From Toxotes chatareus (taxonomy: Eukaryota > Chordata > Actinopteri > Toxotidae), in contig CM028889.1 in assembly GCA_016801885.1 (NCBI GenBank), forward strand, positions 16,510,501-16,574,500: a stretch of 64,000 bases of DNA. The letters are read 5' to 3'. The notes beneath the pieces were generated by a model. The model was not told the origin of the DNA. It did not search any database and was given only the letters and a program-made list of their open reading frames with translations. The position numbers were made by a program, and so were the translations under genes. Positions 9,670-19,900 of the stretch are shown one piece after another (the stretch's first letter is position 1; every line of letters starts with the position of its first letter).

Positions 9670-10453
9670 CTTTAATAATAGCTACTCGCTCCGCAATGGG
9701 GACTTTGGCGACAGTGTGCAGGTAGTAGACTGCGGCCTCAGTCTGGACGATGCTGCCTTCGAGAAAATGATCATCTCCGAGCTAGTACACAACAACCTGC
9801 GTGCCTGTAACAAAAGCCACCAACAGCAACAGCAGCAGCACCCCAGTTTACATCATCCGCCCCACCACCAGCAGCCCCTGCAATACCACCATCACCACCA
9901 CGTGGAGCGGGCTCCGCCCAAGGTGACGGTGATAGGCGGCAGCAGCAGTGAAGACGACGCTATCGTAGCCGATGCTTCGTCTTTGGTGCACATGGGTGAC
10001 ACAGTGGGCCTCGAGCTGCACCATCAGCAGGAGCTGGAGGCGCCGCTCATTCCCCAGCGGACTCACTCCCTTCTGTACGCACCCCAGAAGAAGGTGAGGA
10101 CCGATGGGGGAGTTGATACCTTTGTCAGCGAGCTGACACCCACCAACCCTGATGATAGTTTGCAGTCCCCAAACAGAGACTCCTTGTACACTAGTATGCC
10201 TAATCTTAGGGACTCACCATACCCAGAGACCAGCCCCGATGTGGTGGAGGACCTGTCCCCTTCTAAGAGGAGTGAGAATGAGGACGTTTATTATAAGAGC
10301 ATGCCTAACTTAGGATCTGGCCACCAGCTCCAAGCCTATTACCAGATAGGTCGAGGGAGCAGTGATGGTTACATTATACCCATTACTAAAGAGGGCTCCA
10401 TCCCTGAAGGCGATGTACGGGAAGGACAAATGCAGTTAGTGACAAGCCTTTAA
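9606..10453 (+). CDS. adgrl2: Latrophilin-2 terminal exon: long cytoplasmic tail with PDZ ligand
   Basis: After TTTGCAG, GG completes a glycine and 281 further codons follow to TAA at 10451-10453. The frame starts HSLNNAVRDTSAMDTLPLNG and includes the ADGRL2-specific block CGLSLDDAAFEKMIISELVH. A Gln/His-rich insert (9818-9901) follows, then VIGGSSSEDDAIVADASSLV, EAPLIPQRTHSLLY, NRDSLYTSMPNLRDSPYPET and YYKSMPNLG. The end is GQMQLVTSL, a class I PDZ ligand; latrophilin tails are known to bind SHANK scaffolds this way. Compared with human ADGRL2 there is one extra codon (GTG, 9626-9628) in NNA-V-RD, and the His/Gln region replaces a short unrelated segment. The tail is intracellular and rich in Ser/Thr. 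Confidence 0.97.
9818..9901 (+). repeat. adgrl2: Gln/His-rich low-complexity insert in the latrophilin-2 tail
   Basis: Twenty-eight codons built mainly of CAR and CAY triplets encode Q6 followed by His/Pro/Gln mixtures and H5. The segment lies between the conserved SELVHNNLR and VIGGSSSEDD blocks, where human ADGRL2 has a shorter, non-repetitive sequence. CAG/CAC triplet slippage is the likely origin. It may vary in length between individuals or species. Confidence 0.9.
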
Positions 10454-10712
10454 ATGTATTTAAATTGTCCTCAAACTTCTTCCTGCCCTTTTGCAGCCCT
10501 TACCTCTTGGAGGACACACCAGGAAAGGGAAGAGTTTGTTTTATGTTTGAAGAGAGCCTAGAAGCCCCGTCATACACACAAGCCATTTACAAACCTCCCC
10601 TCCCCCATCGGCATTGCTATCTCCTTTTCCCTAAACATGCCACTCTTCCTACCTTCCCTGCAGACCAACAGACTTGGTGCACGGCGATGGCAGTGCAAAG
10701 TTTTAATGAGAC

Positions 10713-10720
10713 TGTACATA
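10713..10720 (+). promoter_or_regulatory. Pumilio-type motif TGTACATA in 3' UTR
   Basis: Exact match to the Pumilio response element consensus TGTANATA, 260 nt after the stop codon. Pumilio proteins repress or destabilise many neuronal mRNAs. Function here is inference. Confidence 0.45.
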
Positions 10721-10898
10721 AAATGCAGAGTCAAATTTCAATTTTAAGAGACAAGCCAACTATGTATTTAAATGTGCTGCTGCTGTTGAATAATTGAGAG
10801 AAATTTAAGGTACGAAAATAAAAAAGACAAAAAAAAAAAACAAAAAACAAAGAATAATTACCGGCTACATCAGATCAGCAATTTCCCGGTCAAAAGGT

Positions 10899-10906
10899 TG
10901 TACATA
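10899..10906 (+). promoter_or_regulatory. Second Pumilio-type motif TGTACATA in 3' UTR
   Basis: A second exact TGTANATA match, 186 nt after the first and before all likely poly(A) signals except the A-rich one at 10817. Two exact sites within 200 nt in a 3' UTR are more suggestive than one. Confidence 0.45.
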
Positions 10907-11200
10907 CACTCCCAAACATGTTGAAGCCTGTTTGTTTTTTTATTTTGTTTTGTTTTTTAATGTAAACAAAACAACCGCCCTGGACCAGGACATGGACAAT
11001 GTTTGTAAGATGTTCCTGATCAGACTGTAAGAAAAGGAATATAAGGTCCTGGTTGCCCAGAGTTGTTCTCTATCACCATGAAGTTTGGATTGTATAACCA
11101 CTAGCAATCAAGCCCCTGGCCTTATATTTTCTCAACTGTACATTGAATTGTTGTCAAGGAAAATGGCTAAAATATATATTTTGTTGTATTGCTAGTGTAA

Positions 11201-11206
11201 AATAAA
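11201..11206 (+). terminator. Candidate poly(A) signal AATAAA
   Basis: AATAAA about 750 nt after the stop codon, in AT-rich context. It would give the shorter of the plausible 3' UTRs and would keep both Pumilio-type motifs. Confidence 0.45.
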
Positions 11207-11834
11207 AATTCATGGGAAACCGTAAATATGAAGAAACCTTTTAATTGCAAAATTTTACGTTTGAGAGACTATTGTGTAGAAATTGCACATATGTTATACA
11301 GTGTGTTTATGGTTCCAACACTTCATTCATGGTAGTGTATGTTTGAACGTAAAGGCTTATGAAAAGAAAGGAGGATTCAACAAATTACAAAGATGCATTA
11401 TCACTTTTTCCACTTGTGAACAGTGTTTTTCGCTTAATGAGTTCCATTGATACCGAGCATTGCAATATGTTTATTCGGCATTACTTTAGTAGAATGGGAA
11501 TGCAAAAACCCAGTTAAAGTGATTTATGCATTGCACAGTTTTTTGTGTGATTCTGAATGAAATAGGTTTTTTTAACAGTCTCGGCAGAGTGATGGGCAAG
11601 CAAAACTGAATTGAAACCAACTTTTGACGATAAAGTTTCTATCATAAATGTAGTTCTTCTGCCTGGGTTTGGACATTTTATTTATTAAAATCTTTCCAAA
11701 AGATAAGTGGGAATTGTGTGAATAATTTCCAGCACTGGTATACATGCTGTACTGTAGCTCATGTTTTTTATGTAAACATGTTACCAAGGGGCTCATCACT
11801 TAAGACTGATGTAAAGTTCAACACTTGTTTAACA

Positions 11835-11845
11835 AATAAAATAAA
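11835..11845 (+). terminator. Overlapping pair of candidate poly(A) signals
   Basis: Two AATAAA hexamers overlap by one base (11835-11840 and 11840-11845). They are followed by a TGTGAGAGTTTTTTGT stretch, a plausible GU/U-rich downstream element. Confidence 0.5.
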
Positions 11846-12180
11846 TGTGAGAGTTTTTTGTCAAATGCCAGTTGCTTTTTAATGGTTTCTGTTTTTGGTA
11901 CTATTTGAGAAAACAAGTTTAATTATTTTGCTATGGACAAAATACACTTTTGACTCAGGTTATAAGTAAGTCCCGAGCACCTTTGAAGGTAAATTGGTGA
12001 ATCTGGTTTTCTGGGGGATTTATTTGCTTTTTGTTCTGCTTTTCTTCAATCGCTGCAGAGTAGAGGGAGCTCATTTCACCATATGTGTTAGAGAAGCCAA
12101 ATCTTTCCATGTGATTCAAAGATGAGAAACTCAGGTAGGAAAATTGCATTGTAAATGTTCCTCTGTGTGGTTGTAACACT

Positions 12181-12186
12181 AATAAA
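12181..12186 (+). terminator. Candidate distal poly(A) signal AATAAA
   Basis: AATAAA in the context ACACTAATAAAGGTTC, followed within 25 nt by TGGTTCACAG and TTGTCC. This is the last convincing signal before the gene-free region. Confidence 0.45.
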
Positions 12187-15045
12187 GGTTCAAAATGACA
12201 CTGGTTCACAGCATTGTCCACTTAGTATATTATTGAATGAGCACTAGTCCTGGCACCATTAAGAAGCCCGGCACCGTAGAAATCTTTTAAGATGTTGGTT
12301 TTAATACATATGTGGGAATGGAGACGTCTCCACGAACCTAACAAGGGGTCAACGTTACACTTGGCTGATATTGTAGAAATATATTACATATAATATGTCC
12401 GAGTATGACACATATTTGCTCTAATTAATGTCTGCTGCTGCTGAAGCCCACTTTCAGTTTCTGTACGGTTTACGCCTCAGGTAGCGCTAATTTATGAGGC
12501 ATTTTAATATAACACCAGTTGAGGCAGAGTGACAGCTCTCAGCAGGGTAGCTGGAAATTGCACTGTTTACCATTTGGCATTGAAGGAAATGACTCAGAAC
12601 TTAGCAAAAATGCACTTTATGTCAGAGCCGGTGCACATAATGCTGTGTGGGCTGCGTGTTGTTTTGACTTTTTCAACAATTGTGTGACATTTTGTGCAAT
12701 TATGTGAGGCTACAAGTTGTCATAGAAGAATTCTGTTTCTTTTTTGTGATCTCTTGTACAGAATCCTTGAATGTCAGTTAGGAATCAAGTGTTGAGGTGA
12801 TTGTTGACTGTTGAAATGGCAGACATAATGACGTGCATAATAATGAGGAGGAAAAAAAGTATATTGATTTCCGTCCTGCGTTGTAAAACATGCAGCAACA
12901 TGTTATCTGTGTGCGAGAGCCCTAAAACTTTGAATGCAAGATGATGTGTAAAGAATCCTTTTTTTAAATTACAAATAAATTAGAAATATTTTGTAGCAGT
13001 AACAAATCTTACTGTAAAACAAAATAATTATAAAGAGCCAATCCATGTTAACAAATAACCAGAGAAGGTTCCTCCCACACACAGAGGAAACACATGCTTT
13101 TTTTTGTGTGTACAAAATGCTGTGTTAAACTTCAAAATTTTCACTGCAGTAAACACTGAAAGTAGTGTCTTTGTGGAAAGTTATTCTAACTTCGAATTCT
13201 TTGTTCTTTGAGCATAAATCATCCTTGCAACCATCTCTCACCAGTTTTCTCTGTTTAAATGAAATGGAAAAGACATCTCCTCAATGCACGATTCTTAACT
13301 GCATTTCTTACATTTCCAAGTCAAGAGTCAGTATTCACTCACCTCAGCAGACAAACAAATAATTGCCAACCCTTTCCTCACCCCTCTCTCTAACTGCTGT
13401 TTGTTTATCCTAACACAGTGACCTTAGACACAGATAAACTTGGCAGGTAAGCAGGTTTATTTTCCTTATTAAAGGCAGGGAAATATGATCTTGGATTGGC
13501 TATTTGTCTGTGACAGGGAATGTGGACTCGGCACCCTCTAGTTTTGCGTGTGGCCTTCTCACCATGCGAGAGCCTCTCTAATTCCCCATCTTTTGCTGAG
13601 GGAGAGACTCGCCCTTTATCAAACATTGATTTAGAACTAGGCCAGGAGCTGAGGGGCTGAGAGCTCAGATGCTCCCACAGAGGAGCAAGTCGGCCCCTGG
13701 AAACAGAGGTAGAGAATACTGTCAGCAGAATTGGGGTGAAACTGCTAAAGACGGATGTGTTGTTGGCGAAACAGAGGCGTGAGACTAATGTGTGACCAAA
13801 CATGGATATTTGTGACTGTCAAGTCAGAAGTAATTTTAAGGATCCAAGGAATTTCCATATGATATGATGAAATCACATGAAAAAGGTTTTCCTGCTGATG
13901 AAATATTTTACGTGTGTTTTTTCGGTCTCCCGAATGTTTCCGTGTCCTCTCCGGGGGGCACAAAACAATGAGGCTTTTCCTAAAAGCATTTGGTGCTTTG
14001 GTCACACAGAGATTTGATAAACATTTGATTGACTAATCATCTGTTTAAGATCAACTGCGACAAGCTTCATCAACTTAAATTTAAAAAAGTAGTTAAGTTC
14101 TTCTTTTAATGAAAGATTATCACCACTTCTGCAAACAACAAAAAAATGAATGTTTATATATATTTTGCAAACCTCTGACACAAATACTTCAATATTTTCT
14201 CCAAAAATATAGAGTGCAATGTCTTGTCTCTACCTTGATGTATTTGTTGAAAGTTCAGTTTAAGAAGTTCCATTTCAAACCCTCAGGGATTTCTCTAAGG
14301 TTATCAATGGTGGCTGCAATTGCCTCTGCAGCAGTAACTCCTGTGAACAGAAAACACAGTGCCAATTATAGATGCCATCAACGTGGATGAAAGCGATTGT
14401 GTACAAGCAAAGGAAAACCTCTCAAGCCACAAACAGTAACTGCCAGTGCAAAAGTAACTTCCCAAACTCTTGAAGTCAAAGGGGACCCTTTAACTTTGCT
14501 CTTTTCTTCCCCCAGCCTCTTTTGTCCTGTCCCCAACTTCAAATGTGCAGATTTGTGGCCCATGGGCGACTTAGATCCGGTCCCGTCGAGGTGAAAAATC
14601 CAATTAACCTGCAGCTCCAGCTGCCTTCGTTATAATCCCCTCCCATAATTATGAAATTACCAGATGCAGGATTTCAAATGAAAAAAGGATGAGAGCGACT
14701 GGCTCAGAAAAAAAAGATGAAATAAAGCATTCCCTGCCAGTATACAGAGTTCCAATTTACCTCAAGGGGGAACAGCTAATTCTTATGACTGGGTTTGAAG
14801 GTGAGACCTGCAAAAGCCCTTGTAATCAGAATAAGAAATATCCTAACAAAAACACAAGGATGGTTGGATCTTGAAAATAGCCACTGAGAAAAATGTATAG
14901 ACTCTTACATTTTATACAGTGTAAATACGGTGACAGGGGAAATACACCAAATAAGTCTGAACTAAGACTACAGATAATGAAACATATCAAAAAACAACAG
15001 CTCTGTGAACACTTTGGGTAAATCTGAAATTGAAAAAAATGAAAC

Positions 15046-15080
15046 GTATTGTATCGTATCGTATAGTATAGTATAGTATA
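15046..15080. repeat. GTATN pentamer tandem repeat
   Basis: Seven consecutive five-base units: GTATT, GTATC twice, then GTATA four times. The change from C to A in the last base suggests stepwise expansion of one variant. Confidence 0.9.
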
Positions 15081-16907
15081 GTAATGTGTGTAATTTTATT
15101 AATGCATTTAAAGTATTTAACCTGTGGAAAAAAATGGATTTGATTCATTATTTGTCCATGCATTTAACAATAATTATGAATGTTGCTCCACTCTTTGAGC
15201 CTAAAGACTGAGCAAAATAAACTCCTATTCTCCTGTAAAACAACACACATCACATTGGGGATGTCATCCATTCATCCCCAGACTTTTATATTTTTCAAAG
15301 AGCTACTGTGCCCCTTGCGCAGGCCCTTTCATCTCAATACTCAATGAGATTTGAGCCGTAGGCTTTCTAAATATTAAAACCCTGAGCTACTGTAGCCCAC
15401 AAAACAAAAGCCATTGATTTCTACACTATTAATTCAGGTTTTGGTTTCCTCCAAACACAAAAATAAACTGTTTAAATCATCCTGTAAGATGAACACATCA
15501 CATTCATCGGTGTGGCCAGTTAAACCACACTGTTATGCAGGCGACTAGAAAGAGAATATATTTAAATCATTCAGAGACCTGCACAACTTGCCATTTATTT
15601 TTAGGTTAAATAATAAGTTAATAGTTTAACTACTCCCTTTCTGTCTAATATTATTCACTGACACTGGAATGTTTACAATAATAATTATCAGGAATGTTTC
15701 TAACTTATGCATGCAGCACATTACACAATGGAAATATCCACAGCAATGGTGTTTAAGGAGATAGTATAGCAACACATTGTTATGAAATGCTATGAGTTAA
15801 ACATTGTTTCTCAGTAAACAGGGGCGATGTGTTCAGCTCCTACGCTGCAGAGAGACTCCAGCTCATCAGTAAATCTAACATTCGTCTGATAAACTCATTG
15901 GCACTCGCCGGAGGGAAGCCTCGAGCAATAACTAAGGGACCTCCTGCCGTGTACAAGCTTCTGCAGGCCAACATAGATAACTCCCACTCACACTTCACCA
16001 GCTGTATGCTGAGACTCATGCAAACTAATCCATTATGCTGCTGTATCCTCTCTGCATCAACATCTATATTCGTCATCCAGTGAGAAGAGAAAGAACATGT
16101 AACAAATTAATGGTCACTCACCTACTTCTATACATCATAAAAGTAACATCTTCTGATTTCACCCTCGAAGCACTGCTGTTATTGTAATATGCTAAGATAT
16201 CTACGTCTGAACAAATTCTATCACAACACATCCAGCATCTTTGCACAACTTTTTTTGTTTGTTTTTTTAACTTTCCCCTTGCTTTTGTACCAGCTGTAGG
16301 ATGGATGAGATGCAAGAGGGACTGTCCTGTAACAAAGGCTCGATGATCAATGTGCATTCATCACCAAGTATTTTTCTTATCAGAGAAAGTGTGAACACAA
16401 TTCTAAACCTCTGGTTGTTCTTTCAGTGCAGTGCATGCCTTTAAAGGTGCAGATGATGCTTAAAAGTATTTCTCAAAAACAAAATGAGAGTCACACTCAT
16501 ATGGAGGTTATGCGAACACAGTAACCATAAGGTAATGTATAGCAAAGTACTGACCACCAACAGTTTCCCATCATGAAACTACCTTCAGCTTGTCCTTAGA
16601 AATGGAAGAAAAAGTCCTAATTTAAAGGTCATTTTAAAGCAGAGTTTAAAGCATCAGGGAAACACTTCAGTTTCTCCCTGCTCTCTACAGTGCATCTTGT
16701 CTATGATTCAGCCGAGTAAAAGAGAATTAATATGTAAAACCTGTTCTTGTGCTTCAGGGGGAAAAAAAGAAAAATCATTAATTGTTTGAAGCTCAAAAGT
16801 ATTTTTATTTCCACAAAGAACATAAAGGTAGCTGTGTACTAGTCTCATGAAAGACTGATGAAAACTTTTAATTGAATATGTTCATTTGTAAATCGTCATG
16901 GTCTCTG

Positions 16908-16933
16908 TATTTTTACATCTCGATGTAAAAATA
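16908..16933. repeat. Near-perfect palindrome with 12-bp arms
   Basis: Arms TATTTTTACATC and GATGTAAAAATA are fully complementary and separated by only two bases. AT-rich sequence continues on both sides. No gene or known element explains it. Confidence 0.9.
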
Positions 16934-19900
16934 TACACATCTTTTGTTAAAATGATTATATATATCTATTGATTGTACTTTGGCCATGTTTCATCGAAAT
17001 ACCTTGCCTGCGAACCACAGTTATTCACAGTTGGAAATAAATGGGACCGACAAAGCAGGCGATGGGCCCGGTACTGTGTTTATAATTGATAAGTAGAGGG
17101 AAAACAGTTGTAACCTTGAGTATAGGTGTGCATTGCAACTGAATATTGATTCTAAGTTTCCTTGCTGGTGGCAAAGGTGCAAGGAGACTATGAAGACAAG
17201 ATATAAAATATATTATGAATGTCTCAGTCGGATTGTAGTGTCTCATTAAGATTCAGAAGGGCCTTTGCAGAGGAACCTTGTCATGCTAATCCTGGCCAAG
17301 TGGTCCCACAGGGTCCGGGCAACTGTGAGCGAGCATACATCTCGAAGAACATTTTTTATCTGTGATCTTTGTCGTATTACTTCCATTGCCTTTGTGTTGT
17401 CATTGTCCTATTTGTATAGTAGTTTGTCTTAGTCAAATAACTGGTTAAGACACTAAAATGTACAGCATGCTCCACTTCTCATTTGAAAGAGCACAGAAAC
17501 AGTAAGGATTGTCTATACAAGCACATGTTCTTATTTAAACTTAGTAGTGATTTCAGTAGGGTTAAAAATCACAAACACCTCCCCTTGTTTATGAAATTAT
17601 TTGAGGGCAGGCCACTTGTTTTATTAATGAACAATTATCTGGTTGACATGCTCAAATGATATTATACCCAGACCCAGAGCAATGAAACAGGAGCACATAA
17701 CCCATCAAAGAAAGAGAAAAAGACAGAGAAATATACTGTATGCTGTATAATTCAATGTCTACTGAACCGGCAGGTCAATTTCAATATAGAGTGTGAGATT
17801 TAATCTGATTTCATTTTATTAAAATGAGAATGCATTTCAAGGAATCAACTGCACTTTTCTGATTCATAGCAACAGTTTATTTCACCCACGTCCAGCGGTA
17901 CCAGCACACATCACTGCTTTGTTCAGTGAAGGTCTGTAAATTTGATTTGCATGACCAAGATGGAAAAACAAAAACACAACTTCTTATAAGGATTAAATGT
18001 TGATCGTGTAAGACTGTTGATAAAACCTGAAATAAATCCAGGGGTCTTCCAAAGTATGATTACTAGTATAGTTTCTGTATCTGACAGATTAAAACTGCAT
18101 GAAAATATGTATTTAACACATTAATTTGGAAGTGGTAGGATGTTGCTGCAGAAGAGTATGACATGCACAGCCCCATTCTTTCCTTCCTCAAAGGAAAGCC
18201 CTGAACTCTATCCACAGCAAATTTCTTAGCTGATGAAATTACCGGCATGACCTTTAAAGCTTCCTCTTTAAACTTTTTATGTCTGATGTCTTACAAATGA
18301 CAATAAGATGTCTTGCCAATCATGTAAATTACATCTCAGATTCAGTGGATCACATTGCAGATAGGAAGGGAGTAAAGCATTATGTTGACTGAAAAAGGGA
18401 GGACAAGCAATTAATGATATCTGAGCTGGGGTTTCATATCTCCAACAATCAAAATAGATTTAAATGATCAGATGGTCTAATGTCAGGCATGCTTCCGCCT
18501 TCCAAGCCATTTCGCTCTTAATACAGAAGGGTAAATTGCTTTGTGCTTATTTGTGATAATCATAGTATTGAAACTCAGGACTATGAATGGTGCCTATTAT
18601 ATGTTCCAGCAGAAGCCGCGGAAATAGACTTTTAATTTGAATGTATTTCAATAACACTGAGTGTAATGGATTATGGTGGTACTGCCGCCTGATTGATTAG
18701 TTTCAACCTTTATGTACAGCACAAGTCTGGCCACCACTGCAGATGTCCTAACTGGGACAGCATTTTAATGACTGTGGCTTCACTTTGCAATTCAATGCAT
18801 AAGCCTACAGTGCAGTGAATTCATTACGGGGAATGCTCACTGTGCTCTGTCCTGTGTGGACCTACTATATTTCCTCCCTGGACATGAACTGTTCAAATGC
18901 ATTAAAGCAGAGCCAGGGGGATCCCAACAGATGTTGAATGGTTGTTATTGTCTTGAGTACAGAGGGGGCTTTTCAGCTTGAAGGTGATATCAAGTAGGAA
19001 CCACATTACCACTCACTTTGATGTTATAGCTTACAGCTGTGGCTGGCAGATCAGTGAAATGAGATCATCAGTAGATATTTGGAAGGATCACAGGGTGGCC
19101 ACATTGGGTGGCCAGGCAAGGTTATGCGCCTAAATTAAGAGGCCACTGAGGCCAAAATCCAGATGCCGTCTTTGCCCACACTGAACTGTGCTTTGGTATG
19201 AAAGCGCAAACTGTGCTTTCAGTGGCTTCATTTCACAGCACAACTGCCAGTCATTCTTTTGCATTAAGTTTGTGGAGTTGTTGATACCATGTTGAGATTT
19301 GTTCTGGGATGGGAACACTAAGTCACTTGCATTTGTATTCAGAGGGCAGCTCCCGTATCAGCAGGGTCTCTCTTTATGTGGCCAGTGTGCCAGCAGCGTT
19401 GGAGGACAACCAGATGCAAAGAATAACAAGTGGAACTGAGTCTGCAGCCAAGGTATCAACATGTGTCATCTGGATAGACGTGTCAATTTAAGTGTGCCAC
19501 ATCCAATGTGTTGTGCCTTGAGCTGCGCTCCCTGCATTAATTTCCTGTTGTCTGAGTTCAAAGTGTTTGTCACCCAGTGTCACTCACATTGCCGGGTTCA
19601 CTCTCACTGCACAGGGACCTCGCTGTGGTTGCAGGAAATGTTGTTTCCCCTTAACAGTACACTGGGTCACTTGGTCGATAGTGGCAGAGGTCCGAGAGGG
19701 GTCAAGGCAGCTGACAGGGGTGCCCACCGTCACCACTGCATGATAAAATGCTCATAGGATTTACAGCTAGACTCTGAATGCTCCCCAGAGGAAGAAAGGA
19801 TGTAGAGACAGATGAGCGAGGGAGGAGGTAAGAGGTGATGTTGCACAGGAGAGTGGGTGGAGGTAAAAAGCAGTCAAGTCTAACAGAATTTCTTCTCTGC

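Larger units (their letters stand above)
10454..12205 (+). other. adgrl2: adgrl2 3' untranslated region (approximate end)
   Basis: Sequence after the stop is AT-rich and non-coding. It holds several AATAAA hexamers and two TGTACATA motifs. The stretch from about 10985 to 11340 looks less repetitive than its surroundings and resembles a conserved UTR block; this is a judgement by eye. The true end is not known from sequence alone. The signal at 12181 is followed by a TG/GT-containing stretch and is the last good candidate. Confidence 0.6.

Noticed and set aside
10817..10822. AATAAA soon after the stop codon
   Set aside because: It lies in a long A-rich tract with no clear downstream element. 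More likely chance than the main cleavage signal.
13405..13803. 132-residue minus-strand open frame downstream of adgrl2
   Set aside because: No recognisable family or splice context; length within chance for 64 kb.
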